Part shown: piece after piece, positions 29,371-38,158 of the stretch
How positions within the stretch are numbered: the first letter of the stretch is position 1
Layout: each line of letters begins with the position of its first letter
Position numbers and translations under genes: made by a program
Notes under the pieces: model-generated
Told to the model about the DNA's origin: nothing
The model's input: the letters and a program-made list of their open reading frames with translations, nothing else
Databases searched by the model: none
NCBI RefSeq assembly: GCF_001299635.1
Contig: NZ_JRHN01000047.1
Span: 62,001 to 126,000 of the forward strand
Length of the DNA: 64,000 nucleotides
DNA from: Clostridioides difficile
Lineage (GTDB): Bacteria; Bacillota; Clostridia; Peptostreptococcales; Peptostreptococcaceae
Direction: 5' to 3'

Positions 29371-31596
29371 CTAATCTTTTAGTAAATTTATAAAATTTAT
29401 ACCTGGCATTGGTCTTGCAAAATAAAATCCTTGAACTAAATCACATCCAAATTGCTTCATTAACTCAGCTTGTTCCTTAGTCTCAACACCCTCTATAATT
29501 ACAATTAAGTCTAGTGATTTAGCTAGAGATACTATAGATTTTGCTATATTACGGCTTCTCTTATCATTTTCAATACCATCAAGAAAAGATCTATCTAATT
29601 TAAGTACATCAATTGGCATATCCCTTAAACAGCTGATAGAAGAATAGCCTGTTCCAAAGTCATCCATAGAAATAAAAAATCCATACTTTCTTAACTCATT
29701 TAAGACATTCTTTAAAATATTTAATTCATTCATAGCTACAGTTTCTGTTATCTCCAATTCAATTAAATCTGAATTTATATTATACTTTTGTATAGTATCA
29801 TTGATGAATTTCACTATATCTGGTTGGTATAACTCAACTCTAGATAAATTTACTGAAACTGGAACTATATTTTTACCTTGTTTCTTCCAGTCAGATAGGT
29901 CTATGCATACTCTTTCAAACACAAACCTTCCAATTTTTAAAATCAATTGACTTTTCTCTGCTATAGGTATAAATATTGCTGGGCTTATAAATCCATATTC
30001 TGGATGATTCCATCTTATTAGTGCCTCACTTCCTATCATTTCACCATTTACAAGTGAAAACTTAGGTTGATAATATACTTCAAATTGATTTTTTACTAGG
30101 GCTGTTTTTATGTCATCTAAAATAATTGATTCTTCACTAAGCTTATTTCTAACATCCTCATTGTAAATAGCATAATTTACATTTTTACCTTTGGCAACAG
30201 ACCTAGCCATATTTGCCTTATTTACAGCCTTTTGAATATCTACTTCTCCTTCTTCTACAAAGTAAATCCCTACACACAGAGAAATCTCAAATACGGTATT
30301 TAGATTCCTTTCAATATTATCTCGTATATTATCAAGTTTTCTTATAACTTTATCTCTTCCTTTTTTATAATCACAGAAAATTGAAAAATAATCACTTGAA
30401 AGTCTTGCATATATTTCACCTTCTGTTAGTTCTTCTTTCAAAGCTTTTGCTATTGTAATTAACAGATTATCACCAAATCCATATCCAAAAGTATCATTAA
30501 TCATCTTAAAATTGTTAATGTCAAAATATACTATAATATAGTTTAAAGATGGTTTATTTAAAAGATATCTACTACACTCCTTATAAAACTTATTTTGATT
30601 TCCTATATGAGTAATCTTATCTTCATAGGCCAAACTCAAGACTTCTTTTTCATTAGAATTTTTTATGTACATTATGTAGAAAATTATTGTAATAAATATA
30701 AATATAATTAATAACACTGCATATAAAGCTCTCTTGATAATCTGCTCTGAATTCTTAAATATAACACTTTCTGGAACTGAAAAAATCAAATTCCAATCCT
30801 TTATATAGTTATTTTTCTCATTTCCATTATCCATAGTGGCATATCCTAGGTATCTTTTTTCTCCTGACATCTCCAAGATTGTCGCACCTGTTTGGTTTTC
30901 TTGTAACTCTTTTTTTAACTTATTTACATCTTTAATATCATTATCCTGTTTTAACAATTTATAAATATTTTCTGATAGTCTATCTTGTTGAGGATGAAGT
31001 ATGACTGTACCATCATTTTTTACAACGTAAGATATACTGTTATTTTCATAAAAAGATACATTTATAAGTTTCATTAGAGTATTAACATCATAAGTACAAT
31101 ATAAAACTCCAACCACTTTATTATTATTTAATATTGGTACTGAGATAGTAACTTTTTTTACAGATTTATCTACTTCATCAACATATGGGCTTGAAACGTA
31201 TTCCTTACCTTTGATTGAATTTTTAAAAAATTCTCTATCCTTAACTGAAAACTTATTACCCTTAGTATTTTCTGCATTACCCTCCATGTCAACAATTGCC
31301 ATAGTATAAAATTTTTGATTTTCCATTTCCTCTAAAAGTTTTTTCATTTTTTCTTCATTAGATATGTCTGGATTTGAAGTATAATAATTTGAAAAAATAT
31401 TTAAAACATCTAAATCTTTTTCAATTTGTTTTTGCGCTAATTGAGAACCTTGTGTTGCAACTTCTTTTATATGTACCTCTGCCTCTGATATAAGAAGATT
31501 TTTTGTATCTTCTATATATAGATACCCCATTATCAGAAATATTGAGGTCAATAAAAGAATTATAATTAATGTAATATTCTTATTCCTTTTTGTCAT
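29371..31596 (-). CDS. Cyclic di-GMP phosphodiesterase: Cache sensor, degenerate GGDEF, active-type EAL
   Basis: A 741-residue membrane protein. Helices at about 8-26 and 284-310 flank a dCache sensor domain (about 30-280). The GGDEF domain (about 320-480) has ARLSSDYFSIF where the active motif should be, so it cannot be a cyclase. The EAL domain (about 490-741) keeps SEALIRWNHP, LEITETVA, MDDFGTGYSSI, LKLDRSFL, IEGVET and QGFYFARPM, i.e. the metal-binding and catalytic acidic residues, so it should hydrolyse cyclic di-GMP. The dead GGDEF may sense GTP. The ATG follows AGGGGAGGAG. Monocistronic. Confidence 0.9.
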   Translation of the reverse strand: MTKRNKNITLIIILLLTSIFLIMGYLYIEDTKNLLISEAEVHIKEVATQGSQLAQKQIEKDLDVLNIFSNYYTSNPDISNEEKMKKLLEEMENQKFYTMAIVDMEGNAENTKGNKFSVKDREFFKNSIKGKEYVSSPYVDEVDKSVKKVTISVPILNNNKVVGVLYCTYDVNTLMKLINVSFYENNSISYVVKNDGTVILHPQQDRLSENIYKLLKQDNDIKDVNKLKKELQENQTGATILEMSGEKRYLGYATMDNGNEKNNYIKDWNLIFSVPESVIFKNSEQIIKRALYAVLLIIFIFITIIFYIMYIKNSNEKEVLSLAYEDKITHIGNQNKFYKECSRYLLNKPSLNYIIVYFDINNFKMINDTFGYGFGDNLLITIAKALKEELTEGEIYARLSSDYFSIFCDYKKGRDKVIRKLDNIRDNIERNLNTVFEISLCVGIYFVEEGEVDIQKAVNKANMARSVAKGKNVNYAIYNEDVRNKLSEESIILDDIKTALVKNQFEVYYQPKFSLVNGEMIGSEALIRWNHPEYGFISPAIFIPIAEKSQLILKIGRFVFERVCIDLSDWKKQGKNIVPVSVNLSRVELYQPDIVKFINDTIQKYNINSDLIELEITETVAMNELNILKNVLNELRKYGFFISMDDFGTGYSSISCLRDMPIDVLKLDRSFLDGIENDKRSRNIAKSIVSLAKSLDLIVIIEGVETKEQAELMKQFGCDLVQGFYFARPMPGINFINLLKD

Positions 31597-31795
31597 TTGA
31601 CTCCTCCCCTAATTAGTCAATACCTTATATAGCTAACATATCTTTTTAATACAAATTTATCATTTATGTTATATACACATATACCCAAATATAATGTCTA
31701 AAACCAATATAATTATTATATAAAACATCCTTAATTATTATAATAACATTATTTAATTAAATTTTGAATTAAAGAATAAAAACTATTCATTTTTT

Positions 31796-31843
31796 AAAAT
31801 AAAAATCCCCTATACAGTAAATTTTTATCTTATGCATAAGGGA
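31796..31843 (-). terminator. Terminator of adhE
   Basis: TCCCCTAT (31806-31813) pairs with ATAAGGGA (31836-31843) with one G-U pair. On the minus strand it is followed by TTTTTATTTTA. It lies 26 nt past the adhE stop. Confidence 0.75.
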
Positions 31844-31869
31844 CTTTATTTTATCTATTTTTTATTAAT

Positions 31870-34524
31870 TTATTTTCCATAATATGAGTTTAAATACATA
31901 TTTTTTATTTCATTCATAAGAGGATATCTTGGATTTGCTCCTGTACACTGGTCATCAAATGCTTGAATTACCATTTCATCTATTGAATCCATAAACTTAG
32001 ATTCTTCAACACCAAAGTCTTTTATAGTTTTAGGAATACCAACTTTAGATTTTAATTCTTCAATAGCTATTAGTAAGCTTTTGAATTTCTCTTCATCAGA
32101 ATTTCCTTTTAAACCTAAGAATGAAGCTATTTCAGCATATCTTTTCAACGCCTCTGGGTATTTATATTGAGAAAATGCTCCCATTTTCTTTGGTGCATCT
32201 GAAGAATTAAATTTCATAACCTCTGTTATTAAAAGAGCATTTGCAACACCATGTGGTACATGATGGAAAGCACCTAATTTATGAGCCATAGAGTGACAAA
32301 CCCCTAAAAATGCATTTGCAAAAGCCATACCTGCCATTGTTGAAGCATTTGCCATTTTTTCTCTAGCTTCTGGGTCTTTTGCTCCATTATCATATGCACG
32401 TGGAAGATATTCAAATATACTCTTAATAGCTTGTAGTGCAATACCATTTGTATAATCAGTTGCAAGCATAGATACATATGCTTCTAATGCATGAGTCAAA
32501 GCATCTATACCAGAAGCAGAAGTTAAGCTTTTTGGCATATTCATCATCATATCAGAGTCAACTATAGCCATATTTGGCATTAATTCATAATCAGCTAGTG
32601 GATATTTTACCCCTGTATCTTGGTCAGTTATAACAGCGAATGGTGTTACTTCTGAGCCAGTACCTGCTGATGTTGGTATTGCTACGAAATTGGCCTTCTC
32701 ACCCATTTTAGGGAATGTATATACTCTTTTTCTTATATCCATAAATCTCATAGCTAGGTCTTGGAAATCTACTTCTGGATGTTCATACAATGTCCACATT
32801 ATCTTTCCTGCATCCATTGCACTTCCTCCACCTATAGATATTATTACATCTGGGTTAAATTCTCTCATTGCTTTAGCACCTATCTTGGCACATTCCAAAG
32901 TTGGGTCTGGCTCTACTTCAAAGAATGTAGTATGTTTAATATTCATTTCATCTAATAAGTCAGTCACTGCTTTAGTATATCCATTATTGTAAAGGAATGT
33001 ATCTGTTACAATAAAAGCTCTCTTTTTATTCATTACATCTTTAAGTTCTTTTAATGCAACTCCTAAACAACCCTTTTTGAAATAAACTTTTTCTGGTGCT
33101 CTAAACCAAAGCATATTTTCTCTCCTCTCAGCTACTGTCTTAATATTAAGTAAGTGCTTAACTCCTACATTTTCAGATACTGAATTTCCACCCCAAGACC
33201 CACATCCTAAAGTAAGAGAAGGAGCTAGTTTAAAATTATATAAGTCACCTATACCACCTTGAGAAGAAGGAGTATTAATTAAAATTCTACAAGTTTTCAT
33301 AGCAGAAGTAAATTTATCAAGTTTTTCCCTTTGATTTACATCATCAATATATAGTGAAGATGTATGACCAAATCCTCCATCTTCTACTAATTTTTCTGCT
33401 TTTCTAACTGCATCATCAAAATCATTTGCTCTATACATTGCAAGTACTGGTGAAAGTTTCTCATGAGCAAAAGCCTCTTCTAACTCAACATACTCTACTT
33501 CACCTATTAAAACTTTAGCATCTTCTGGAACTTCAAAACCTGCAAGTTTTGCTATTGTACAAGCTGTCTGTCCAACTATTTTAGAGTTTAATCCTCCATT
33601 TATCAAAATTACATTTCTCATTTTTTCTGTTTCATCTTTATTTAATAAATAAGCGCCACGCTCTTCAAATTCTTTTTTAACTTCATTATATACATTTTCT
33701 AATACTATAACTGATTGTTCAGAAGCACATATCATACCATTGTCAAAAGTTTTAGACACAAGAATTGAATTTACAGCAGTTTTTATATCTGCACTATCAT
33801 CAATTATTGCTGGTGTATTACCTGCTCCAACTCCAATAGCTGGCTTCCCAGATGAATATGCTGATTTAACCATTCCAGGTCCCCCTGTAGCAAGAGTTAA
33901 ATCCACTTCTTTCATAACAGTTGTAGTTAATTCTAAAGAAGGTTCGTCTATCCATCCTATTATACCTTCAGGAGCTCCAGCTAAAACAGCCGCCTCAAGA
34001 ACTACCTTTGCAGCTTCTATAGTAGAATTCTTTGCTCTTGGATGTGGAGAGAAAATTATCCCATTTCTAGTCTTAAGTGCCAAAAGTGCTTTAAATATAG
34101 CAGTAGAAGTTGGATTAGTTGTAGGTACAACAGCTGCAATAACACCTATTGGTTCAGCAATTTTAGTCATGCCAAATGCCTCATCTTTCTCTATTACACC
34201 ACAAGTTCTAGTTTCTTTATATGCATTATATATATACTCTGAAGCATAATGATTCTTTATGACTTTATCTTCTGCAATCCCCATACCAGTTTCTTTTTGT
34301 GCCATTATAGCTAGAGGAACTCTTTGCTTATTAGCTGCTAAAGATGCTGCTAAAAAAATCTTATCTACTTGCTCTTGAGTATATGTGGCAAATATTTTTT
34401 GAGCCTCTCTAATTTTTGCTAACTTTTTAACTAAAGTTTCAACATTATTTACAACACCTACATTAATTGACATAACCTCATCTCCCTTTATATTTTCTAT
34501 TATATCCTGTTCTTTATTGGCCAT
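31870..34524 (-). CDS. adhE: Bifunctional aldehyde/alcohol dehydrogenase AdhE
   Basis: An 884-residue fusion that reduces acetyl-CoA to acetaldehyde and then ethanol with NADH, forming spirosomes in the cytoplasm. Residues about 20-460 form the CoA-acylating aldehyde dehydrogenase, with the catalytic Cys in GMICASEQSV. Residues about 475-884 form the iron-dependent alcohol dehydrogenase, with ISIGGGSAMDAGKI and the iron-binding HSMAHKLGAFHHVPHG. The start at 34522-34524 has AGGAGG; an in-frame ATG at codon 18 also has a plausible site and would give the more usual 867 residues. The promoter is overlapped by a Rex operator, so expression should rise when NADH accumulates. Confidence 0.96.
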   Translation of the reverse strand: MANKEQDIIENIKGDEVMSINVGVVNNVETLVKKLAKIREAQKIFATYTQEQVDKIFLAASLAANKQRVPLAIMAQKETGMGIAEDKVIKNHYASEYIYNAYKETRTCGVIEKDEAFGMTKIAEPIGVIAAVVPTTNPTSTAIFKALLALKTRNGIIFSPHPRAKNSTIEAAKVVLEAAVLAGAPEGIIGWIDEPSLELTTTVMKEVDLTLATGGPGMVKSAYSSGKPAIGVGAGNTPAIIDDSADIKTAVNSILVSKTFDNGMICASEQSVIVLENVYNEVKKEFEERGAYLLNKDETEKMRNVILINGGLNSKIVGQTACTIAKLAGFEVPEDAKVLIGEVEYVELEEAFAHEKLSPVLAMYRANDFDDAVRKAEKLVEDGGFGHTSSLYIDDVNQREKLDKFTSAMKTCRILINTPSSQGGIGDLYNFKLAPSLTLGCGSWGGNSVSENVGVKHLLNIKTVAERRENMLWFRAPEKVYFKKGCLGVALKELKDVMNKKRAFIVTDTFLYNNGYTKAVTDLLDEMNIKHTTFFEVEPDPTLECAKIGAKAMREFNPDVIISIGGGSAMDAGKIMWTLYEHPEVDFQDLAMRFMDIRKRVYTFPKMGEKANFVAIPTSAGTGSEVTPFAVITDQDTGVKYPLADYELMPNMAIVDSDMMMNMPKSLTSASGIDALTHALEAYVSMLATDYTNGIALQAIKSIFEYLPRAYDNGAKDPEAREKMANASTMAGMAFANAFLGVCHSMAHKLGAFHHVPHGVANALLITEVMKFNSSDAPKKMGAFSQYKYPEALKRYAEIASFLGLKGNSDEEKFKSLLIAIEELKSKVGIPKTIKDFGVEESKFMDSIDEMVIQAFDDQCTGANPRYPLMNEIKNMYLNSYYGK

Positions 34525-34559
34525 TTTGACAACCTCCTAGAATAGTATTTTTTACTTAA

Positions 34560-34577
34560 CTGTTAATTTATTAACAG
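34560..34577. promoter_or_regulatory. Rex operator upstream of adhE
   Basis: CTGTTAATTTATTAACAG is a near-perfect palindrome containing TGTTAA-N4-TTAACA, the core of the Rex consensus TTGTTAA-N4-TTAACAA. It overlaps the end of the -10 and the start site, an ideal place for NADH-released repression. Confidence 0.85.
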
Positions 34578-34604
34578 TATAACACCTTCTTTTTCTATTT
34601 TCAA
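34576..34604 (-). promoter_or_regulatory. Sigma-A promoter of adhE
   Basis: On the minus strand TTGAAA (34599-34604), a 17-nt spacer and TATACT (34576-34581). A cre-like palindrome TGATAACGTTATTA (34743-34756, two mismatches) lies farther upstream. The remaining interval up to 34911 also holds the promoter of the divergent small gene, not resolved here. Confidence 0.78.
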
Positions 34605-34911
34605 GTTATTTTTTTAACATTTTATTTTTATTTAAAATAATCTCACTTGTCCCGCTAATACTCTACTTTAAGAATACTTATTTTCATCATATATCACTTT
34701 ATTTTTTATGTAGATTATAGAAAAATCCATCTCAAAACTTAATGATAACGTTATTATTTTAACACGACATTTTTCTTATAAATAAAAATATATACGGAGA
34801 ATTTTTTAATATAGTATAATTAAACATATACATTCACAATTCTTATGTGATATAAAATAAGATATAGTTAATACAGTATAGATAAACTTAGAGTTCATAG
34901 GAGGAATAAGG

Positions 34912-35100
34912 ATGAAAAAATTAAAAGTAATTAGCATTTTATCTTTAATTATGAGTACAATTTTAGCTCTTGGAGGTATTGCAGTAGCAACCTATTATGT
35001 GGACAATTTGTTTATTAGAGGACTATCAGTATTTATCTTAATTATGTCTGCTTGTTTTGTATCAAGTACAGTTAACTTGATATTCAAAGAAGCAAAGTAA
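34912..35100 (+). CDS. Small two-helix membrane protein
   Basis: A 62-residue protein with two predicted membrane helices (about 7-29 and 34-56), a lysine-rich start (MKKLKVI) and a short charged tail (FKEAK). A strong ribosome site (AGGAGGAATAAGG) precedes the ATG and a strong terminator follows, so it is very probably a real gene. It is divergent from adhE. No family is recognised; a regulator or partner of a larger membrane complex is possible but unsupported. Confidence 0.7.
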   Translation: MKKLKVISILSLIMSTILALGGIAVATYYVDNLFIRGLSVFILIMSACFVSSTVNLIFKEAK

Positions 35101-35155
35101 TATAAATTCCAGTTTATAAATTAAATTAGATAAATACTTTTAATATATTATAGAT

Positions 35156-35187
35156 AAAAGTCCAGCAAATAATATTGCTGGACTTTT
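35156..35187. terminator. Bidirectional terminator between small membrane protein and dpaB
   Basis: AAAAGTCCAGCAA (35156-35168) pairs with TTGCTGGACTTTT (35175-35187) around a 6-nt loop, with U tracts in both directions. It serves two convergent transcripts. Confidence 0.88.
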
Positions 35188-35225
35188 ATTAATATTACAT
35201 ACAATACATATATCACATCACTAAT

Positions 35226-35816
35226 TTATTGGTGTGGACTTTTTATAACTGGTTGCAATTGCTTATTTTCTAGAGCAAGTTCTATAGTTGGAACTATTAA
35301 CTCAGTATGTGCTATCATAGAATTAGGCTTTGCTTTACAGTTATCTTGACCAAAAGGTACAAAATATATATTTTTAGAATTAAGGAGAATACCAATGTTT
35401 TTGAAGTTGAAACTCAGAGCATCGTTCGTTGATATTGATATTACTAATGGTTTATCATTACGAAGATGACCTTTAGCTGCCATCAATACTGGTGAATCTG
35501 TAATCCCATTAGCTAATTTTGCAGCAGTATTTCCAGTACAAGGTGCTATTATTATAATATCAGCAATCCCTTTAGGTCCAAATGGCTCTGCCTCTTCAAT
35601 TGTAACTATAGGCTTATTACCTGTAAGTTCATATGCTTTTTTCATAAACTCTTCAGAATTTCCAAATCTACAATCAATATTTTGTGATACATCTGAAAAT
35701 ATAGTGTGTACATTTGCTCCCTCTTTAACCAAATTCTCTAACTCTATAAATATTTTATCATAAGTACAAAACGAACCAGTAAATCCTACTCCAATTGTAA
35801 GTCCTTCAAGTCTCAT
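35226..35816 (-). CDS. dpaB: Dipicolinate synthase subunit B (flavoprotein-like)
   Basis: A 196-residue flavoprotein-fold subunit (SpoVFB) of dipicolinate synthase, which oxidises dihydrodipicolinate to dipicolinic acid in the mother cell. The motifs IGVGFTGSFCTYDKI and IIIAPCTGNTAAKLANGITD are typical of the phosphopantothenoylcysteine-decarboxylase-like flavoprotein fold. It starts 2 nt after the dpaA stop with GAAAGAAGGG inside dpaA. Dipicolinate is needed for core dehydration and heat resistance of spores. Confidence 0.93.
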   Translation of the reverse strand: MRLEGLTIGVGFTGSFCTYDKIFIELENLVKEGANVHTIFSDVSQNIDCRFGNSEEFMKKAYELTGNKPIVTIEEAEPFGPKGIADIIIIAPCTGNTAAKLANGITDSPVLMAAKGHLRNDKPLVISISTNDALSFNFKNIGILLNSKNIYFVPFGQDNCKAKPNSMIAHTELIVPTIELALENKQLQPVIKSPHQ

Positions 35817-35818
35817 TT

Positions 35819-36694
35819 CTAATCCCTTCTTTCATTTATAATATTTTCTATAGCATTAACAAGAATTTCACCAGATGTTTTTGGTGAGTATTTACCAGGA
35901 AGCCCAGGACAAAGAGTCGCATTAATACCTGTATCTTTCGTAACAGAATAATCCACTCCACCAGGAGAAGAAGCTATATCAATAATAGTTACTTCTTGTG
36001 ATACTTTTTCCAGTCTTTCTTTTGTTAAAACACATTCTGGTATAGTATTAAAAATATAATCAAACTGTAAAAGTTTTTCATCAAGTTGATTCAAAGAAAT
36101 ACTAGAATATCCAAATGCATTAGCCGTACTTCTTGCATCATTACTCCTTGCTCCAACACATACATTTGCATCTAAAGAGTATAATTTTTTTGCAAGTATT
36201 TGTGCACATCTTCCAAAACCTAATACTAAGCAGTTACTTTGATGTATATTAATTATACTTCTTTTAATAGCTTCTGCTATAGCGCCTTCAGCTGTAGCAA
36301 CTGCATTTAAAATAGCAACATCATTCATTTTCATAAAATCATAAATCTGAATAGAGTGTTGCTCACAAAATTTACAAACTTTAGTTGGTATATTACCTCC
36401 AAATAATATTTGATTAGGAGATAAATTAATTAGCAAGTTATCAATAGTAGCATCTAGACAACCATCCGTATTTTCAATGTTAACTTGATTCTTTGTAAAT
36501 GGAATTGGACATAAAATAATGGAACTTTTGGATAGTGCCTCAGCTAGTGAAGTTGCTTTTCCAACGATTCCATTTATTATTTCATTTGATATTCCATAAG
36601 TGACTACAGAATACCCTTTATTAATTAGTTTTTTTACCATGTACACTTGTCGCAGGTCTCCCCCGATAACAGTTATATCGTATTGATTTGACAT
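35819..36694 (-). CDS. dpaA: Dipicolinate synthase subunit A (NAD(P)-binding)
   Basis: A 291-residue subunit A (SpoVFA). The N-terminal domain holds ITVIGGDLRQVYMVKKLI, and the second Rossmann domain holds NCLVLGFGRCAQILAKKL, which binds the nicotinamide cofactor. The C-terminal VDYSVTKDTGINATLCPGLPGKYSP is split here but diagnostic. The start is the ATG at 36692-36694 preceded by AAAGGAGG; the longer frame beginning at 36748 has no ribosome site and would start inside the promoter. A sigma-K-like promoter lies directly upstream, fitting late mother-cell expression. Confidence 0.94.
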   Translation of the reverse strand: MSNQYDITVIGGDLRQVYMVKKLINKGYSVVTYGISNEIINGIVGKATSLAEALSKSSIILCPIPFTKNQVNIENTDGCLDATIDNLLINLSPNQILFGGNIPTKVCKFCEQHSIQIYDFMKMNDVAILNAVATAEGAIAEAIKRSIINIHQSNCLVLGFGRCAQILAKKLYSLDANVCVGARSNDARSTANAFGYSSISLNQLDEKLLQFDYIFNTIPECVLTKERLEKVSQEVTIIDIASSPGGVDYSVTKDTGINATLCPGLPGKYSPKTSGEILVNAIENIINERRD

Positions 36695-36716
36695 ATTGTA
36701 AGCCTCCTTTACTATA

Positions 36717-36744
36717 TACAATATGTTTTTATCAATATATTGGT
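36717..36744 (-). promoter_or_regulatory. Putative sigma-K promoter of dpaAB
   Basis: On the minus strand ACC (36742-36744), a 16-nt spacer and CATATTGTA (36717-36725) match the sigma-K pattern AC-N(15-17)-CATAnnnTA. It lies within the 75-nt gap after the acyl-CoA ligase gene, 22 nt before dpaA. Confidence 0.65.
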
Positions 36745-36769
36745 TCACTAAAATTACTAAATATTATAT

Positions 36770-38155
36770 CTATAATATTTTTAATAATGCTAATCTATCT
36801 ATCTTTTCAGAAGAGGTATATGGAAATGAATTTAAAAAGATAACTTTTCTTGGTATTTCATTTTTTATTAGATTCTCTCTCATTTTAATTAATAAATCTT
36901 TCTTTGTAATTTTATCTATAATTGTTACAAATAATGCAATTTGACTTCCTCTTATGGAGTCTGAATATGGTAATACAACTGCGTTCTCAATTTGAGGAAT
37001 TTTTTTCACTTCATTTTCAACCTTAGTAGAGCTAACTTTAAATCCTCCAATATTTACAATATCATCATTTCTTCCTTCAAAAATTAAATATCCATCATCA
37101 TCAAAATATCCAACATCATTAACAGAATAAGGTCTTGTTGCATCATATACTGCATATTTTGTATTTACAAAAATCTTTCCATCTCTAACATATACATCTA
37201 TTTTAGGAAATGGTCTTCCTACACTTAAAGGTTTCTTAATCAATTCATCATAACATAAATATGTAATGTAGTTTAATTCACTTGCTCCATAATATAAAAT
37301 AATTTCAGATTTTGGCATATAGTACTTTAAACTTTTTGCAGTATTTTCAAACAATAATTGAGAGCCAGTGAAAATACTTACAACATTGAGTATCTCTTCT
37401 TTTAAATGTTTAACTAAGAGTTGTAGCTTTGTAGGTATGAGATATATATTCGTTATATTATATTGTTTTATTGCTTTTATCCATGCCTTACAATTCATAC
37501 CTGAATTTATTACAACACTTCCACCTTCATATAATACTGATATTAAAGAATTTAGATTTCCTGTAAAACTCAATGTTCCATTAATAAATAAAATTGATTC
37601 CTTAGATATATTAAAAATATCATTTTGAATATGAAAGAATCCAACCCAACTCTCATATGTTCTATACAATACTTTTGGAACACTTGTAGAACCTGAAGAC
37701 AAAACACCCATGCAAATATCTTTATCTATATAGTTTATAGGAGTATTATATTGATACATATATATATTAAATTTAGGATTAAATATAGAAAAATTAGTTT
37801 TCTTTACTTTTTCATTATCATCAAATAAATTAATGTTGTCCATAGGCTCATCAGATATAACTATTGAAATATTATTTTTTATTAGAATATCATTCAATAC
37901 TTTTTTAGAAAGATTATAATGACAAATAATAGGTACATTTTTTGAATAATTAATTGCGAAAAAACTCACTAACTGAAACATTATACTTTTAGAATATATT
38001 AAAATAGGTGTATTATCTCCTATAGAAATTTGTTTTCCAAGCTCCTCACTATAACTTAACATATTTTCATAAGTATGTTTTTCCCCATCTATAATTAAAA
38101 AATCTTTATTTTTATGACTATCTCTTTTTATTTTTAGAAGTTCATAGTAGTTCAT
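36770..38155 (-). CDS. ANL-superfamily acyl-CoA ligase (YhfT-like)
   Basis: A 461-residue AMP-forming ligase. It has the phosphate-binding loop GVLSSGSTSVPKVLY, the YGASE motif, DVGYFDDDGYLIFEGRNDD (hinge Asp and Arg), GGFKVS and a C-terminal catalytic Lys in SEKIDRLAL. It would activate a carboxylic acid as acyl-AMP and then probably acyl-CoA. At 461 residues it is shorter than typical long-chain ligases (about 510). It follows bioY and a thiolase with 3-16 nt gaps, the composition of the Bacillus yhfUTS operon, which is biotin-repressed there. A role in supplying or salvaging a pimelate-like precursor is inference. Confidence 0.82.
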   Translation of the reverse strand: MNYYELLKIKRDSHKNKDFLIIDGEKHTYENMLSYSEELGKQISIGDNTPILIYSKSIMFQLVSFFAINYSKNVPIICHYNLSKKVLNDILIKNNISIVISDEPMDNINLFDDNEKVKKTNFSIFNPKFNIYMYQYNTPINYIDKDICMGVLSSGSTSVPKVLYRTYESWVGFFHIQNDIFNISKESILFINGTLSFTGNLNSLISVLYEGGSVVINSGMNCKAWIKAIKQYNITNIYLIPTKLQLLVKHLKEEILNVVSIFTGSQLLFENTAKSLKYYMPKSEIILYYGASELNYITYLCYDELIKKPLSVGRPFPKIDVYVRDGKIFVNTKYAVYDATRPYSVNDVGYFDDDGYLIFEGRNDDIVNIGGFKVSSTKVENEVKKIPQIENAVVLPYSDSIRGSQIALFVTIIDKITKKDLLIKMRENLIKNEIPRKVIFLNSFPYTSSEKIDRLALLKIL

Positions 38156-38158
38156 AAT

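Noticed and set aside
33740-34249. 169-codon frame antisense to adhE
   Set aside because: Shadow of a highly conserved enzyme gene; no ribosome site.
36695-36748. Longer dpaA frame starting at 36748
   Set aside because: It would begin within the predicted sigma-K promoter and lacks a ribosome site; AAAGGAGG points to the ATG at 36692-36694.
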